Assembly: GCA_030685235.1 (NCBI GenBank)
Contig: MU839208.1
Coordinates: 62,001 to 126,000, forward strand
Length of the DNA stretch: 64,000 bases
DNA from: Copromyces sp. CBS 386.78
Taxonomy: Eukaryota; Ascomycota; Sordariomycetes; Sordariales; Sordariaceae
Direction of reading: 5' to 3'
Shown in pieces: positions 48,798 through 61,892 of this stretch (the stretch's first letter is position 1; each line of letters opens with the position of its first letter). Below the pieces are notes generated by a model. It was not told the DNA's origin and did not search any database. It saw only the letters and a list, made by a program, of their open reading frames with translations. A program made the translations under genes and the position numbers.

Positions 48798-50325
48798 GAT
48801 CGCTAGACTTGTAGTAGTAGTGGCAACAGATTGTCGAGTAGAGAAACAAGGCACGAGCTTATTCCGGCTGGTTGGCTCTTGTTCGTTTTGGGTTCGGAAT
48901 GGTTTGGTTCGGTGGATGAGATGGTTGGTTGATGAGATGGTTCGTTGAGCAGAGAGGTAGGTAGATAAGCAAGAGGATATACTGCTAGGGAAGAGCTTGT
49001 TGGTGGAAATGATATAGAGTTGTTGGAGGTGGTGGATGACTGGATGTCGGATGACTGGACAAGCGCAAAAGGATAGGTAGGTTGTTGCTGTTTGTCGTGG
49101 GAGGGAGGAGGATGGGTGTTTGCCAAGAGAGAAATACCACGGATGGTTTTCAACTACTTGGACTTTATAAGCCGCTACTTGTGTCGCACTCCGGACGCAA
49201 AACAAAGAGTAATCGAGCGAACGACTACTCCAGTGATGCGGGATTACTGGTAGTAGATGATGTTGATGATGTTGTTGTTGTTATCGATATCAGAAAATGA
49301 TGATCGGAAGGTAGGTCGCTAGTGGAAGTGAACAAGAGGTGATTGCCAAGGTTATGATAACCAAAAGCAAAAAGAAAAGATGTGTGCTACGCGAGATCCG
49401 CGAGCAAAGAGGATGGTGAAGCTGGCAATTGTAGGCAGACAGAGGTGATGCTTGGTGGAAATTTCAGGTTGCGAGAGGATTGTGGTGGGAGGTCGTGTTC
49501 TATTTAACAGCACCGGCAGAGCAGCACAAGGAACGCGCCAGCTGTAGCTTCTGAGCTTGTAGGTGCCCGATGGGTGAAGGTCCCCACATTTAATTCTCAA
49601 GCTACCTTACCTTACTGTAGCAGGTCGGAATGCGGGGCTTTTTCTAGTGGAACGCGGCCACCAGCTGGATCAGGTGAAGCCTATAAGGCTATAACAAGCT
49701 GATTAACAGGAGGCAGTGATCAACTGCTAAAAAGGAATTTATGGTGGGACAGCATCAAGTTAATGTGATTGAAAACGGGTGTGGAAGTGGAATGGAAGTG
49801 GTGAAGCCATTCACTGGAGGGGAGCTGCCCACCAACGAGGGCAGGATGAAAGGAATTGCCCCTCAATTCCATCTCTTCCCCCCAGAGCCTCGTCGACCGA
49901 CCGTCACTGTATCACAGCTCTGACTGCCTCCGAAAAATACAGTAATCAGTGACTCAAACTAGGTCGCTGTTGCAAACGAGCAGTGGGTTCGTTCCATGGA
50001 CTGAGCGGGTGGGAAACAAGAAAACAGATTGGACGGGCCTCACGCAGGAGACCATGTCAAGTGCGGCGACGTGGTGCTTGATTTGTAGACTAATAGCCAT
50101 TGTTGGTGGAGGGAAGCGGGACGGGATCCATGGAGTTTTCGCCCCCCTAAGAAATAGGTGAGGGGTTGTAGCCGTGAGGGTCTGTTACTGTGTTGCGGTG
50201 TGTAAGGTGTGACTACTAGCAGAGCGTCACGGCAGAGTGCTGTCAAAGGGCAAGTTGCAAACGATTTGACCGGTCGGACCCTGGTGCTTGTCAAGCTTTC
50301 CCACGCACATCGGCGGTGCTAACAA
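48798..50325. promoter_or_regulatory. qde-2 upstream region
   Basis: Long leader/promoter region of qde-2. Only short, non-descript open frames occur. A CA/TGATGTTG microsatellite-like stretch lies at about 49250-49285. Confidence 0.4.
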
Positions 50326-50714
50326 TAAGGGCGCGTTCGTTTCACCAGTAAACCGTCAGTAAATGGAAATCCGTAAATCTAGGCGGATGTGGTCCGTGTG
50401 CGGTACCTGGGTTAAATTCCGTCGAAAGTACTCCCTCTAGTGTATCCTCTAACAATTTCTCGCGATTTCCAAGCTCTCGTTGGCTCAGTAAATGGCTTGG
50501 CAGAAAGGTTACTCCACTATTCTCGATGCACGCTTTGTGGTTGGTCCAAAAAAGTCTTGGCGGGCCAAATTTACTGACAACCATTTCCAGACCTCAAGAG
50601 GTCTGGAAACGCATTCCAGTAAATGCGCTTTGACCATTTCCCTCAACCTTTGTACTTCTCAACTGCCAAGACGGTTTACTGAAGCGATTTACTGGCGAAA
50701 CGAACACGCCCTAA
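50326..50714. mobile_element. PIF/Harbinger-like MITE with TAA duplication
   Basis: A 383-bp element (50329-50711) bounded by 24-bp terminal inverted repeats that match at 22 positions (GGGCGYGTTCGTTTCRCCAG then TAAA) and flanked on both sides by TAA. The 3-bp TWA duplication and GGGC-G-GTTCGTTT ends suggest the PIF/Harbinger superfamily. CAGTAAA/TTTACTG is repeated several times near the ends. No coding capacity, so non-autonomous. Confidence 0.8.
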
Positions 50715-52556
50715 CCAAAATTGACAAAGAAAATGAAAACGCAAAGGGCCGGCGATGATGAAGAAGCAGAGAGACTCGCTTGCTCAATGACAGAAAACCA
50801 GTCAAGGGAGAGTGCAGTCATTGCTTCCTCTCGTGTGACACAATAAACTGCTCTTGGTAGGTTGACACTCACCAGCATCAACGCCTCTGATGCCCTGTCC
50901 TTCGTCAGTTGCAATCATTGAGTCGCCCAGCACTGACTGCACCGTTGTAAGCAAATGGCAAATGGCAACCAATGATGACGTGACAACATCGATAATGTCA
51001 CACGTGCAGACAGACAGGTAAGGCACCGTTCGGGCGCTGGGTGGCTGATGGTGACCGCCGATGACGACGAGGCCCGCGATGAGGCCTACCGTGATCAACT
51101 ACGGCTCGTCCAAGTAGAGGTAGGTAGGACCAGACTATTAATTGGTCTCACAGCAAGGCCGTCGATGCCTGGTTGTGGCCTCGATCCATCATTTGACAAG
51201 TTCGAACCGGCGTCTTCACAAGTCTACTATAGTTCAAGACGAGTAAGGACGAAAAAAAAAGGGGGGGGGAAAGCAACAGGCATCAAGTAAGGGCAGTTTC
51301 AATTAGGATGGTCTATTCTTTGAAACGAATCAATAAGATGAAGGCTCGGAGGGAATGGCAACCAAGGAAGTCATCCGTGGTCATCAATGCCGTTGTTGTC
51401 GTCGGCTCGAATCCCATGGAAACCCACATCAACCACCCACCGGATGAAATATCTGGTATGTACGGCCCCAATTTTCTCCGTCTCCCCACCCCCCGCTTCA
51501 ATCCGTTCCGCTCCCGTCCCGGGTCCTGGTCCCGTGGGTCGGGGTTTCGTTTCGTTTCCTCATGCACATGAAGCGGAGCCACAGCCTCAACGCCCAAATG
51601 CCTCATTCCATCATTCTGTCCTGTTCAGGTCCTCCACACCTTTACCTACGACCGTAATACTGTAGGGCTCGGGCTCATCCGTATCATGATATCATCTCGT
51701 GTTGAACCACCGTAAGCTGCGACGAGAAGAAGCGTGATTTCACTCTTGATCAGACGAACAGTTCACTTAATCACCATCATTTCCAATTTCGGGCGAGGTG
51801 CCGCACAACTCACTATAGACCTAAACACCATGACTTTCCGTCCCCTCCCTTTGACCCCTTCCCCTTACCAAGGTAACTACAGTAACTACCAAATCAAGAC
51901 ACAGCATAGCGTACAAAAAAAAAAAAAAAAAAAAACCCTCCATTCCCCCCTCCCAAAAAGCTCCGAAGCTAGTCCTTCTATTTAACATAACCATGACAGC
52001 GCTTGCATAACTTTTAGGGAAACGATTATCAAATGACAAAAGAAACAAAACGTAGTCTTTTTTGGATTGTATTGTATGTAATGCACACCACACCCGATAT
52101 GCCCAGTCGACAGCCAGTAGGGGACGGGCAGTACAAAAGATGAAAAGATGAAAAGAGCAGGTACAGAGAAAATGGGTAGGTACATGTTTCATGAAACAGC
52201 GAGGGCAGGTGGTACACATCCTTACCGTGGCACCGGCGCAAAAACAAACCTCAAACACAAAACAAAGGAATGCAAGTATAAACGTGGAGTAGCATGTGTG
52301 ATAGAATGGTATGGCAATAAACTCAATGTGAGTGGCATGAACAAGAAGCGAAATCAGTGGAGTATTCTCGGGTTTAAAAACTTTGCTAAAAAGGTTAGAA
52401 ATGAAGTGAAACCACCGCCAAAACACCAAAACCAAAATCAACACCCATACCATATAACCCCAGACAGAAAGACAGATATATAAGCCAGTAACTTGGAAAA
52501 ACAAAACCAAATCAATCGCGCGCACAAAAAGGGGGGCGCCAAAAGACCAAAAGACA
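50715..52556. other. Intergenic region 3' of sah-2
   Basis: Between the MITE and the sah-2 stop. It includes A runs at about 51250 and 51915-51935. A minus-strand frame of 256 codons (52591-51821) overlaps the end of sah-2 in another frame; see the findings. No established gene. Confidence 0.4.
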
Positions 52557-55500
52557 CTAACAGCCACCTTCCGCCCTCTCCTCACATTCACTCATGCTCC
52601 CATACCCGGGATCATTCTCCATGCCCATCACCGACTTGGTAATCGACAAACACCTGCCAATCATCTTCTGCCTCATCTTCCCATCCAAGCCAACCTTTTC
52701 ACCCTGCGAGCTTCCAACCCAGATCCTGAGGGCACCAGCAAGTCTCTCCAAAGCGCCAGAGCATTGCTCCCTGCAGACCGTGTGCCTCTCGAGCAACTCC
52801 ATCAGGTGATAAGCCGCCGTGCACGCCAAAAGGGACATACCCTCGTGCTTGGACTGGTCCGTGCCACCGGGGAGAATGGAGTTGATGAACTCGACCGCGT
52901 GCTTGGGCGGGTTGGCGGACTTCTGGAGGTGGGCGATGCGCATGGCGTATTGAAGGGCCATGAGGGCGTCGTGGTCGGGAACGATTTGAGCCATGGGGGA
53001 GTCGATGAGCGGGGGAACGCCACGGCCGTATTCGGGGTGCTTGTCGGGGTTGAGCGAGGGATCGGAGGCCTTGAGGGCGGTGGCGATGCTAACACCACGC
53101 TTCTCGGAGACGAGGACGGCACGGGCGACGAGGGCACGGAGGTACGCGTTGGAACCGATGGGGGCGATCTTGACGGCGAGGGCGATCTCGTCGATGGTTT
53201 CCTTGGTGGCTTCGGTCTCGCCGTCCTGGGCTTTGGCGAGGCTGGAGAGAAGGACACGCTGGAGGATAGAACTGGAGTACCACGCAGCGACGGCGTCCAT
53301 GGGCGAGCGAACAGCGGGGTCTTCAACGACAATGTTCATGCCATCGGTTTGATCTAAAAGGTTGAAAGTCGTGGGGCGGTTGAAGGCGAGATTGTGCGCT
53401 CTCTGGACGATGCTATCGTTGAGAACGACATCACAATCCTGCTCCAGCAGAGTGGCCAGGTGCTCGGGAAGGACATCTTCAGGATTAGTAGAGGTTCTCT
53501 GAAGGATGAGGTTGAGCTGTCTGGCCTCGTTCCATCTTGACCTCGCAATCTTCGCTGCAGGAATGTTAGCAAGCGAGAATTTGCCGCTGAACTGCCAAAG
53601 CAAGACCCGAGTGTGAAGTGCCTTGAGCATCAAACGAAGGGGAGTTTCCGGGAGGGTGCCTGAAGCGAGCAGCGTGAGAGTGAGACGGCTCCTATTGATC
53701 TCGACGTCGCCGCCGGCAAGCTGGGCATCCAACGCAATTGTCCAGGCCTTAACACGCGCAGCCTCTTGTTCCTCGCTGAGTCCTGCCATCCACAGATACG
53801 TCCGATCACCAAACACATTGCGAAGGGTGAACTTGAGCGTCTTGAGTAACAACGCAGCAGCTTCAAGCCAAAAGTTGTGTCGTGGTACCCAAACAGTCTG
53901 AATGGCCGTGAGCCAGGCTTGTCTCCTGACATGAATTGGCGAGGCGAGCGAGGGCACGGCCTCCACCGCAGAAGTGGGGCCTTTTGGCTTCTCCGACTTG
54001 GGCGCGTCGAAAAAGTTGTCGGGGAGAATTGTCCAGACGAGGAGAGCACCAAGCAGCAGAAGCTTGAGCTTGGCCATGATTTCAATGGCCGAGATGTAAT
54101 AACCACCGACACTGAGATGCGATGACCGAATAAAGGATCCGATAAGACGCAGCGGCAGAGCGTAAAGACCACGTCCCTCGGTCGTTTCGTTGCTGGTTTC
54201 GTCCTCCATGAAAGCCTCGACAAGCATCAATCCGGCCAGCGAACCAACCATCATCTTGCCGAGATAAGGATTCCACCGCCCCTGCATCTGGTGTTGCTGC
54301 TGCTGCTGTTGTATTTGTTGTCTGCGAATGACGCCCGGGTTTGGGACGAATCCCGGCTGCATGGCCGGTGGGCCTACTGGATACGGCCGTCCGGCGTTCA
54401 TTTGTTGAGCCGACAAGATGCGCTTCATGTCGTCCGGTATCGGGATCAACCCCGGAGGATCCGGACCCCGGGGCGTGTGCATCGGAGTGCTCATGAACGC
54501 TGCGACGTCCTGAGGGTACTGAATTGGCGTAGGCGGAGCTTGCATAGGGTTGGTCATGCCGGTCATCGCACCGGCCATGAATAGCTTCTCGAATGCGGCA
54601 ATGCGGGCCTGCATGCTGTTGTTCTCCTCAATCAACCGGTTATTTCGCTTCTCCAAATGCCTGATGTATTCCGTCGCTTTGCTCAAAACCTGGAAAGTCC
54701 ACGTGTCAGTAGCATGTCCCTGGAGCGTGCATGACGCAGGGTAACGGGATCACATACCGTAGCTTTATTTAACTTGTGAGCTGGAGTCAATCCGTGCAAT
54801 TCCTCTCTGTCTTCCGTTGTATCTTCTCCTCTAGCACTCTTTGACATTATCCTCAAAGCAGGTACGCTATCTCTCAATGCCGCGATCTTGTCATTCAGAT
54901 TTGTCCTATACCTCTTCTCGATCATGTTGTGCGCCGTCTTCTTTACTGGCTGGTGTCCGTCCATGTCATCGTCATCGTCATCCTCGTCGACCTCGGCAGA
55001 AGACTTGCGTTTCCTACTATTCAGCTTCGATGGATCGAGGCCGTCTGGTGATGACATGGAGCCCTTATCGTGGCCCATGCTGGCATTCGAGTCGGGGCTG
55101 CCGGCGCTCTTGGGCGAGTGGTATTGGAGATGGGGCGGCATGGCGATGGTCTTGAGCCTCTCTTGCTGGGCTGGAGTCAACTTGTTGCGGATGTTGGGGT
55201 TGATGTTGGTGCGGACGGAGATGGGTTCGGCCGATTGTCCCTGCGGCGAAGGAATGGAAAGGGCAGCGGCATAGATGCCGGGATCGATGCCAGCACCGGT
55301 CGTGTCGGGATAGAATTGGCCTTGTTGTTGCTGCTGCTGTTGCTGTCCCTGTTGCGGGAGGCCAAAGTGGACGGGGAGATCCCAGCTCTGAGGAATGTTC
55401 AGGCCGTGCGGCACAGGGCCAAAGTTGTAGTCGGGGCCCGGGTCAAACGGAGGAGAGTCGCCAAGGGCCCAGTTGGCGATGTTGTCTTGATTGAAGTCGA

Positions 55501-55846
55501 AGGCCTGCTGCTGTTGCTGCTGTTGCTGCGGTTGTTGGTACTGCTGCTGAGGGCTGATACCGTTACCGTTGAAGGCATTGGGATGCTGGTGGTGGCCTAT
55601 CGGGGGGGAGTTGTGCTGAGTCGGCCCACCGGTTGAGGCTCTCGTTGTATCGGCCAGGGAGGAAGGGATAGAGGTTCCTCTTTGGGAGGTGGGATCGGGG
55701 GTTGTGACGGCGTCGTTAACGTTACCATTCAGGGAGCCGTGGTGTGCGAGCGTGGGCTCGCCCAGTTGCAACGGGGTGCTGATGTCGAAGTTGTCCAGAC
55801 CTCCTTGGAACAGGCCGCCGGGCGAGTCAGCATCGGGATCGGCCAT
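52557..55846 (-). CDS. sah-2: SREBP-type bHLH transcription factor, membrane-bound
   Basis: Fungal sterol-regulatory-element-binding protein homologue, expected to be an ER membrane precursor released by proteolysis under low oxygen or sterol. Exons 55846-54758 and 54689-52557 (GTATGT donor, TTTCCAG acceptor) give 1073 aa. An N-terminal Gln-rich activation region (1-290) with two polyQ runs is followed by bHLH at about 303-390: AHNMIEKRYRTNLNDKIAALRDSV, loop, and ATVLSKATEYIRHLEKRNNRL. The Tyr in EKRYR is the SREBP hallmark; other bHLH proteins have Arg there. A coiled coil continues the second helix. Two membrane segments follow: KMMVGSLAGLMLVEAF (about 510) and LKLLLLGALLVWTIL (about 575). 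The remaining 480 or so residues match the layout of the fungal SREBP C-terminal domain (DUF2014). Gene symbol by synteny with N. crassa as I recall it. Confidence 0.93.
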
Positions 55847-57609
55847 TTTTGCTTTGAATGCACGACGGGCAGTGCGGGCGGATGCTGGTATTCGGTAATA
55901 ATGCTGGCTGATGCTGGATCGATTTGATTGCCGTACCCCAGACCCCTCAGTTCAGAATTGTACAATGATGGGCTGTTGCATGCAGGCGGGCTGTGAATCG
56001 AGCCCTTCCCGTCCTTGCGTGGTGTGTTTGGCAAGGCGCAAGGTACTGGACTGATGAAAGCGGGTGGCGTGTGCGCTCGGTCGTCTCCAGTCCTCGTCTC
56101 TCTTTTTTTTTTCCCGGTAGGGCCGATAATGGGCGATACCCGACTGTTCTTTCACCCTTTCCTGCAATTGTTTGAAGATTGCGATGCTGAGCGGGGAAAT
56201 GCGCCTGTTCCTGCTTCAAGAATTGGTGATGGTGAAAATTCCCTGATTGGAAGACAAAACCAAACCAAAATCCAATTTCCCGCGTAGTTTTGAAACTGCC
56301 CTGCGTTGAAAAGAAAGAGGGACCTTGCGTGTGCTGGTCCGCTCCGTTATCCGCACTGCAGCCGCAACCAACTTGCTTGCTTCCAATGCCCGAGATTGTA
56401 TGTAGCAAAGGAAAAAAAAAATCAAGAAAAAAAAAAACAATAACCGTTTCTCGTCGCACTACACACTTCCGACTTGGACGATGGCAGTCGGTCTGTCAAG
56501 TCAGTCGACACAAAACACTATACACTTTTACTCCAACTCTAAATTCACGACGACAGCCTTGATGTTTCCTGAGGCCCGACTCGACAAACACGAGTCTCGC
56601 TCCTTTGGTCGAGAAGGACAAGTCGCGGAATAGAGTGGGGTACCTCGACCTTTTTTCTCCCTCCTCTGCCACTTTTTGGTTTCGTTTCCGAGTCTTGTAA
56701 ACACTTCGTCCTTTTCCCTGTTTCTTGGCTTCTCTTTGACGAAGTGGGCCAATGATGAAGCCGAAGCGATGAATGGTAAGGGGTGATGGCTGGATGAGTG
56801 GATGGATGGATGGATTGTTGCCGGGTCCTGGACGGGAGGCAGTCAGGTCAGGCTCAGGCTGGGCGGTCAGGGAGCTTGGACCGCGTTTCGGGGTTTCGAA
56901 AGTGTGATCGACAAGTGTCGACTTGAATTGATGACTATTCTTCGGTCGGTCGGTCGCTGGTCTCTGGCTCACTCGCGCACGCGCTCTCTCTCTCTTCCAC
57001 AGAGTGTCGGATTGTTTGGGTGCGGAGGGAAAGTGGTGTCGGGAGTGGAAGGGCGATGTGGGTTACGGGTGGGACGATTTAAGCCAGAATCGTATGATGA
57101 TCATGGAAGGACTGACGGCTGGAGCCGAGCCCAAGTGCAGGAATTCGGGGGGGCGTCAGGCTTATTAACGACCTGAATTCCCACAATTTACGCCCAGAAC
57201 TTCCCTCGTCAGTCTCCCGACTCTTCCCAGCCAGAGACCATTGACAGACAAGAGACAGGGTGGAAAGAGGAACGCCCGGGGCACGAAAGGGCTCCAACAC
57301 AGCCGGCAATGGGGGCGCCAAGATTTGCGACACGTGCAACCAACGGAGGACGTTCTATCACCGAGTGGGTCTCCACAAGAGGACACTCCACCCAGAAAAA
57401 GGGCCTAAAACAGGGCATGTATCCAATCATTGTTAGCCAAAACACTATAACGACCCCACGTTGATATCGATAGAAAGCAGAAACGAGTTTAGCTTAACGT
57501 TTTTGTTCGCATCAATCGCATGGAGATGTACCTGTTGTTGATTCCAAAGTTCATCGGCTTTTTCATTTGCTGTTGAACTGTCAGTGTTGGCTGAAGAAAC
57601 GACCCAGGA
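55847..57609. promoter_or_regulatory. sah-2 upstream region
   Basis: Promoter and leader of sah-2, with several minus-strand short frames (the longest, 158 codons at 56496-56972, is low-complexity and shows no motif). No gene is supported. Confidence 0.4.
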
Positions 57610-58393
57610 TAATCCGACTGTGTTTGGATTCCAATCCGACCGTGTGGAGTTCGTCCGACCAACAGGATATTCATTTGTCGGGCCGCCCAGGGACTTGGGG
57701 GTTTTTAGGATTGGTTGTTAAGAAAAATGCCAATTGGGTGAGTAACAGGCTCTGGAGGTGCAACCGCCTCCCAAAGGCAAAACAACTCGCACATTGCAAA
57801 GGATTGGGCATGAGTTGAAATTGTTCTGCTAGTGGTATACAAAATCTGCAAACTGCAAAGTGCGTAGATTCTGGCACGGCAGGCGGTTGACAAATACACC
57901 GAACACGCCCTGCGTACTTTTGATGCAAGAGTGTTCGTTCGGCACTTGCCCGTGTCTTATTTTTGTAAAAGGCACTTGTACCAGATTACCGGGGCTCCAG
58001 TGACTGGAGCCTTTTAATGGCCAGTGTGGTTTTGATGGTCCGTGCACGCAACTCCGAAGTGCATAAACCCCGAAGGTGCAAAAACGACTCGCGTTGGTGA
58101 GGAGGTCAAGCATGAGTGGGGAACCATGAGAAGGTCAGACTTGCACTTTCACAAGTTCGGTGTTAGAATTGGTTTCGAGGATGTGCGGGAAATGTGAGAG
58201 GACTTATGCGCCTTTTGCGTTGGCAAGGGAGTTGTTCATTTAGATGCTGGTCTCGCGGTGTTGGATTTCGCCTTGGGTTTCCGTTTGTCGAAAGACATGA
58301 TCACAGCTCCAGAGCCATGGAAGCTTGGGGTCTTGGCTGAATTTGGTGGCCCTACGGGTATAGTCGGATTGGAATCGAAACACAGTCGGATTA
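57610..58393. mobile_element. Tc1/mariner-like inverted-repeat element, non-autonomous
   Basis: 780 bp (57612-58391) bounded by 29-bp inverted repeats with one mismatch (ATCCGACTGTGTTT, G or C, GATTCCAATCCGAC) and flanked by TA on both sides, as Tc1/mariner elements require. The interior has no long open frame. A short hairpin, GGCTCCAG-TGA-CTGGAGCC, lies at about 57994-58012. Confidence 0.7.
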
Positions 58394-59030
58394 CGGTCTC
58401 CAGGTTTCGGGACTACTAACCAGGATGTGGCATGAGCACACTGTGTCCATTGTTGTCTCACTCTCACGCTGGGTTAGCAGCCACAGCAATAACAAAAGAG
58501 CTGGACTGAACGCGAGTAAGAGGCCAAATCAGATTCAAAGAATGGTGGGAGAGTCCGAGTTCTTTTAAGAAATTGAGGTGGTGTGGGACACAAAAATGTT
58601 AGTGCGCTACTTTCTGAGCTATAGACAAGTTGAAGGCGCAACAGCCTTTAGTTCTCACGCCATGCTTCACTTCGTAGTGTACATTGGAAAAACTTGGTTA
58701 AACTGTTGTCAGCTGCGTGTTATTAGTAACATCGCTGACAAAAGAGTAGCACTTGAAGACAGAGGAAACTAGGTTGTGTGACGACGGGACGCGTTGCTCT
58801 GCAGTGCTTTTGCTCGTTGGAGCAGCTGTGCAGCGCATGCTTGAGGCGGTTGCCGAAACAGGTTAGCTCGCTCATTTGCAGGGCTGGTGGTAGAGACTTG
58901 ATGAGAGCTGGAGGACTCATGATGCACAAGTCTCTACTCTAGGAGAAGAGACGGGAGTCGGGAGTCGGTTTTTATGGGAGGGAAGGAGCGTCGACGGTAG
59001 AGGGTTTGCGATGAATATGATACCGCTTTT

Positions 59031-59168
59031 TCTCATTCAAATGGGATTTATCCCCAGACTATACTGGCCAATTACATCTGCAGAACGCAACGCCTCAACT
59101 TGGCATGCAGGCCGTAGCAAGCAACATAATTGGTCGCAAGAGGGGGTTATAAATCCATTTGAATGAGA
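59031..59168. repeat. 138-bp inverted-repeat (MITE-like) element
   Basis: Ends are inverted copies: TCTCATTCAAATGGGATTTA at the left, TAAATCCATTTGAATGAGA at the right, with the match extending into CCCC/GGGG after a small gap. No clear target duplication was found, so the class is open. Confidence 0.55.
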
Positions 59169-59389
59169 ATTATTTTCTCCCCTGGTTCCTTCCTTTCATG
59201 GTTCCTGCTTTTCAACGCCGTCGGTCCGCAGCAGATCGTACCCAGGGAAGGAGCCGGGCGGGATGGTATGTGTCAGATTATCAGGGTGTGCATGGATGGC
59301 CAGACTTCTGGTCTAGTATGTACCTCCCTATCTGGATAACCTCATACACTGCATATGTGGTGTAGAGATCCCTTCATACTCATAACTCG

Positions 59390-61892
59390 ATATTTGAGCT
59401 ATTTAACAATACTACCGCATAAAGACTAGCCTCCCAATATCCTTAGATCTTATATTTAAACCTTAGTAACTTTCGAAAAGGATAGAGATAAGGATTACTA
59501 GAATTAATCACCTTTTATTACATACCTTTTAATCTCCACCCTACGTGCCAATCTAATAATTAACAATCTGAGTATTAAATCGCTACGCTACGAGACTATT
59601 TAGAAAACACTTATATTTTACCTACCTTACCTTCTATATTAATATTATTAATTAAAATAGTTATAATAACCCTTCTTACTACCAATTCTTCTATTAAGAT
59701 TTCCCGTCCTTATTTTAATATACTTAATAAGTATAGGGATTGGGAAAACGAATTTCTTAGTCTTGCTAAAGGGTATTAACTAATTAATTACTTCTTAAGT
59801 AAAGAATTAACCCCTATCTTTAATAGATAATCCCTTTCTTTATATCCTTTCTCCGCTACGGCAATTACCTATATTACTTTAATACAAATAAATATTACGA
59901 AATTAAAACACGGTACCCTTCAATATATTTATCTAAATACTTTTAAAGGAGTAAATAATATTAATTATTCTTCTACTACTATATTTACTCCCTACCTTAT
60001 AATACGAATAATAGTATTATTTTTTATAGTAATACCCTTAATAACGACTTCTACCGATTTAGGTATTTAAAAAGGTACTTAAACGCCCTATATTATTAAA
60101 ATTACTAGTAGATCCGTTAAGGATTAGACTAAAAACCTATTAGTATCCCCGTTTAATTTTACTTAGATTGGTAAAAATTAATTCTTTAACGATTAAAATT
60201 CTAATAGCCTATTGTATAAAATCGTTAGCGATTTCAAATTTTATAATAATAAAATTAAAGCCTAAATATAAGAAATTATTAACCTTAAATTAAAGGCTAG
60301 CACTTTTGAAACTTTAGAATTAACCTTAACCTAGTTTATTACTTTTAAACGAATATATAATTACCGCCCTATTAATATTTAAACAAATATTTGTCGGGTC
60401 TACTATAATTATTTTAAAACCTTTAATAAAGTATTTAAAGAAGGTATAATAAAGTGGATTAACGGATAGGATATTCTTATAGTATTAGTTAAATACTATA
60501 AGATCCTTAAAACTATTTAAACTAATACTTAGTTTAACGACCTACTTATATACTTTAGTATAGTCCGCCCCCTATAAATGGTCGGCGTTAATTATTATTA
60601 CCTCGTTTAAATCGAAGAGAACGTACTAAATTTTTATATAATTTTTAAAGATTTTCGAAGGATAAGAATTTATAAGAAAACCCCTACTATATTAATAAAT
60701 AAAGTTTAAAATATTAAAAGGGGAAGCTTCGGATTTAGATTAACTTTGAATAAAAGTGAAATTAATAATAGGAATTCCTACTAAAATAAGCTAAATTAAA
60801 ATAAGAGGAAACAAATTAATTTAATCGAATCTTTTCTTCGCTATAAAGCCTATAAACGAAATATTTATTTATATAAGAAATATTAGTATTTTTTCCTTTA
60901 TTTAGCTAAAGTTAATTAGAAAGGAAATTAGGATATTTATAAGACCGTTAAGAAGAATTTCCATATTAATAATTAATTCCGCCGTAAAATCGAAATCCTT
61001 TGTAAATAGTTAATAAAGTAATATAGCACTCCTTTTACAAAGGAATTTGGCAATGACCTTAGTAGCGACGAAAATTGTTAAACGGATTAAGAAGCTAATA
61101 ATATTAATAACGATAATTCCTAAAATTAACCTATATATAAAGGCGTCTATTATATTACTTTTAATATTAATTAGGCAGCTTTCTAAATAGGGGAAGGCGA
61201 AAATGCAATTTACTTATTTAAAAATTATATAATTCTCGATTCTAGAAATTCGATATACATTTTCAACGAAATTTCCCATTTTACTTTATTTCAATAAACC
61301 CTTTATAGAAAAGTTCTTTAAGCTAATAATTTAACCGTACTGATTTAAGGGTATAGAACGATCGATATTACTATTTAAAGGAAGAACAGTTTAAAGAGGT
61401 TAAAACTAAAGAATATAGCTTTTATATTAAACTTTACAATTAACTTCGTATTTTTCTAGCTCTTACAATAGTAAAGGTATTATTAGGATTATAAGCTACT
61501 TAATAATTACTTACGATCCTTAAATTATATACTCTTTTATAAGCTATTTATATAATATAGTTAAACGATTTTCGAAGATCTCCCCCTTACTAAAATACAA
61601 GCTAATTGTTTTATAAAAAGGAATTAATTCAATTCTTATACTAATTATAAATACTATAAAAAGAGTAGTTACTTCTAATATTATTATTTTAACTATTATA
61701 ATCCCTAAGTATTTAATTATTTCTATAACGTTAAAGGAATATACTTTAAGGGATTATTAACCGTTTAATATAATACGTATACTACTTTAAAAATTAAACG
61801 GTAAATTATACGACGGTATAGATTATAAGGTAATAGCCTAAGGGAAAGATTAACCATTGATTTCTTTAATTTCGAACTTAGTAAAATAAGTT
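59390..61892 (+). mobile_element. RIP-degraded copia gag-protease relic
   Basis: AT-saturated sequence with stops in all frames. At about 61230 the plus strand reads LDSRNSIYIFNEISHFT, a decayed copia protease (expected DSG-S-HIFND-S-F), followed by GYRTIDITI; upstream codons fit a gag region. The relic ends abruptly at about 61892 where normal-composition sequence starts, and the integrase and reverse transcriptase are missing. It is a different subfamily from the pair at 15-26 kb. Confidence 0.7.

Noticed and set aside
48354..48806. Long plus-strand Thr/Ala-rich and His/Arg-rich open frames
   Set aside because: They are shadows of the RGG repeat of qde-2 on the opposite strand.
56496..56972. 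158-codon minus-strand frame upstream of sah-2
   Set aside because: It is low-complexity and basic, with no motif or splice partners, and lies in the presumed sah-2 leader.
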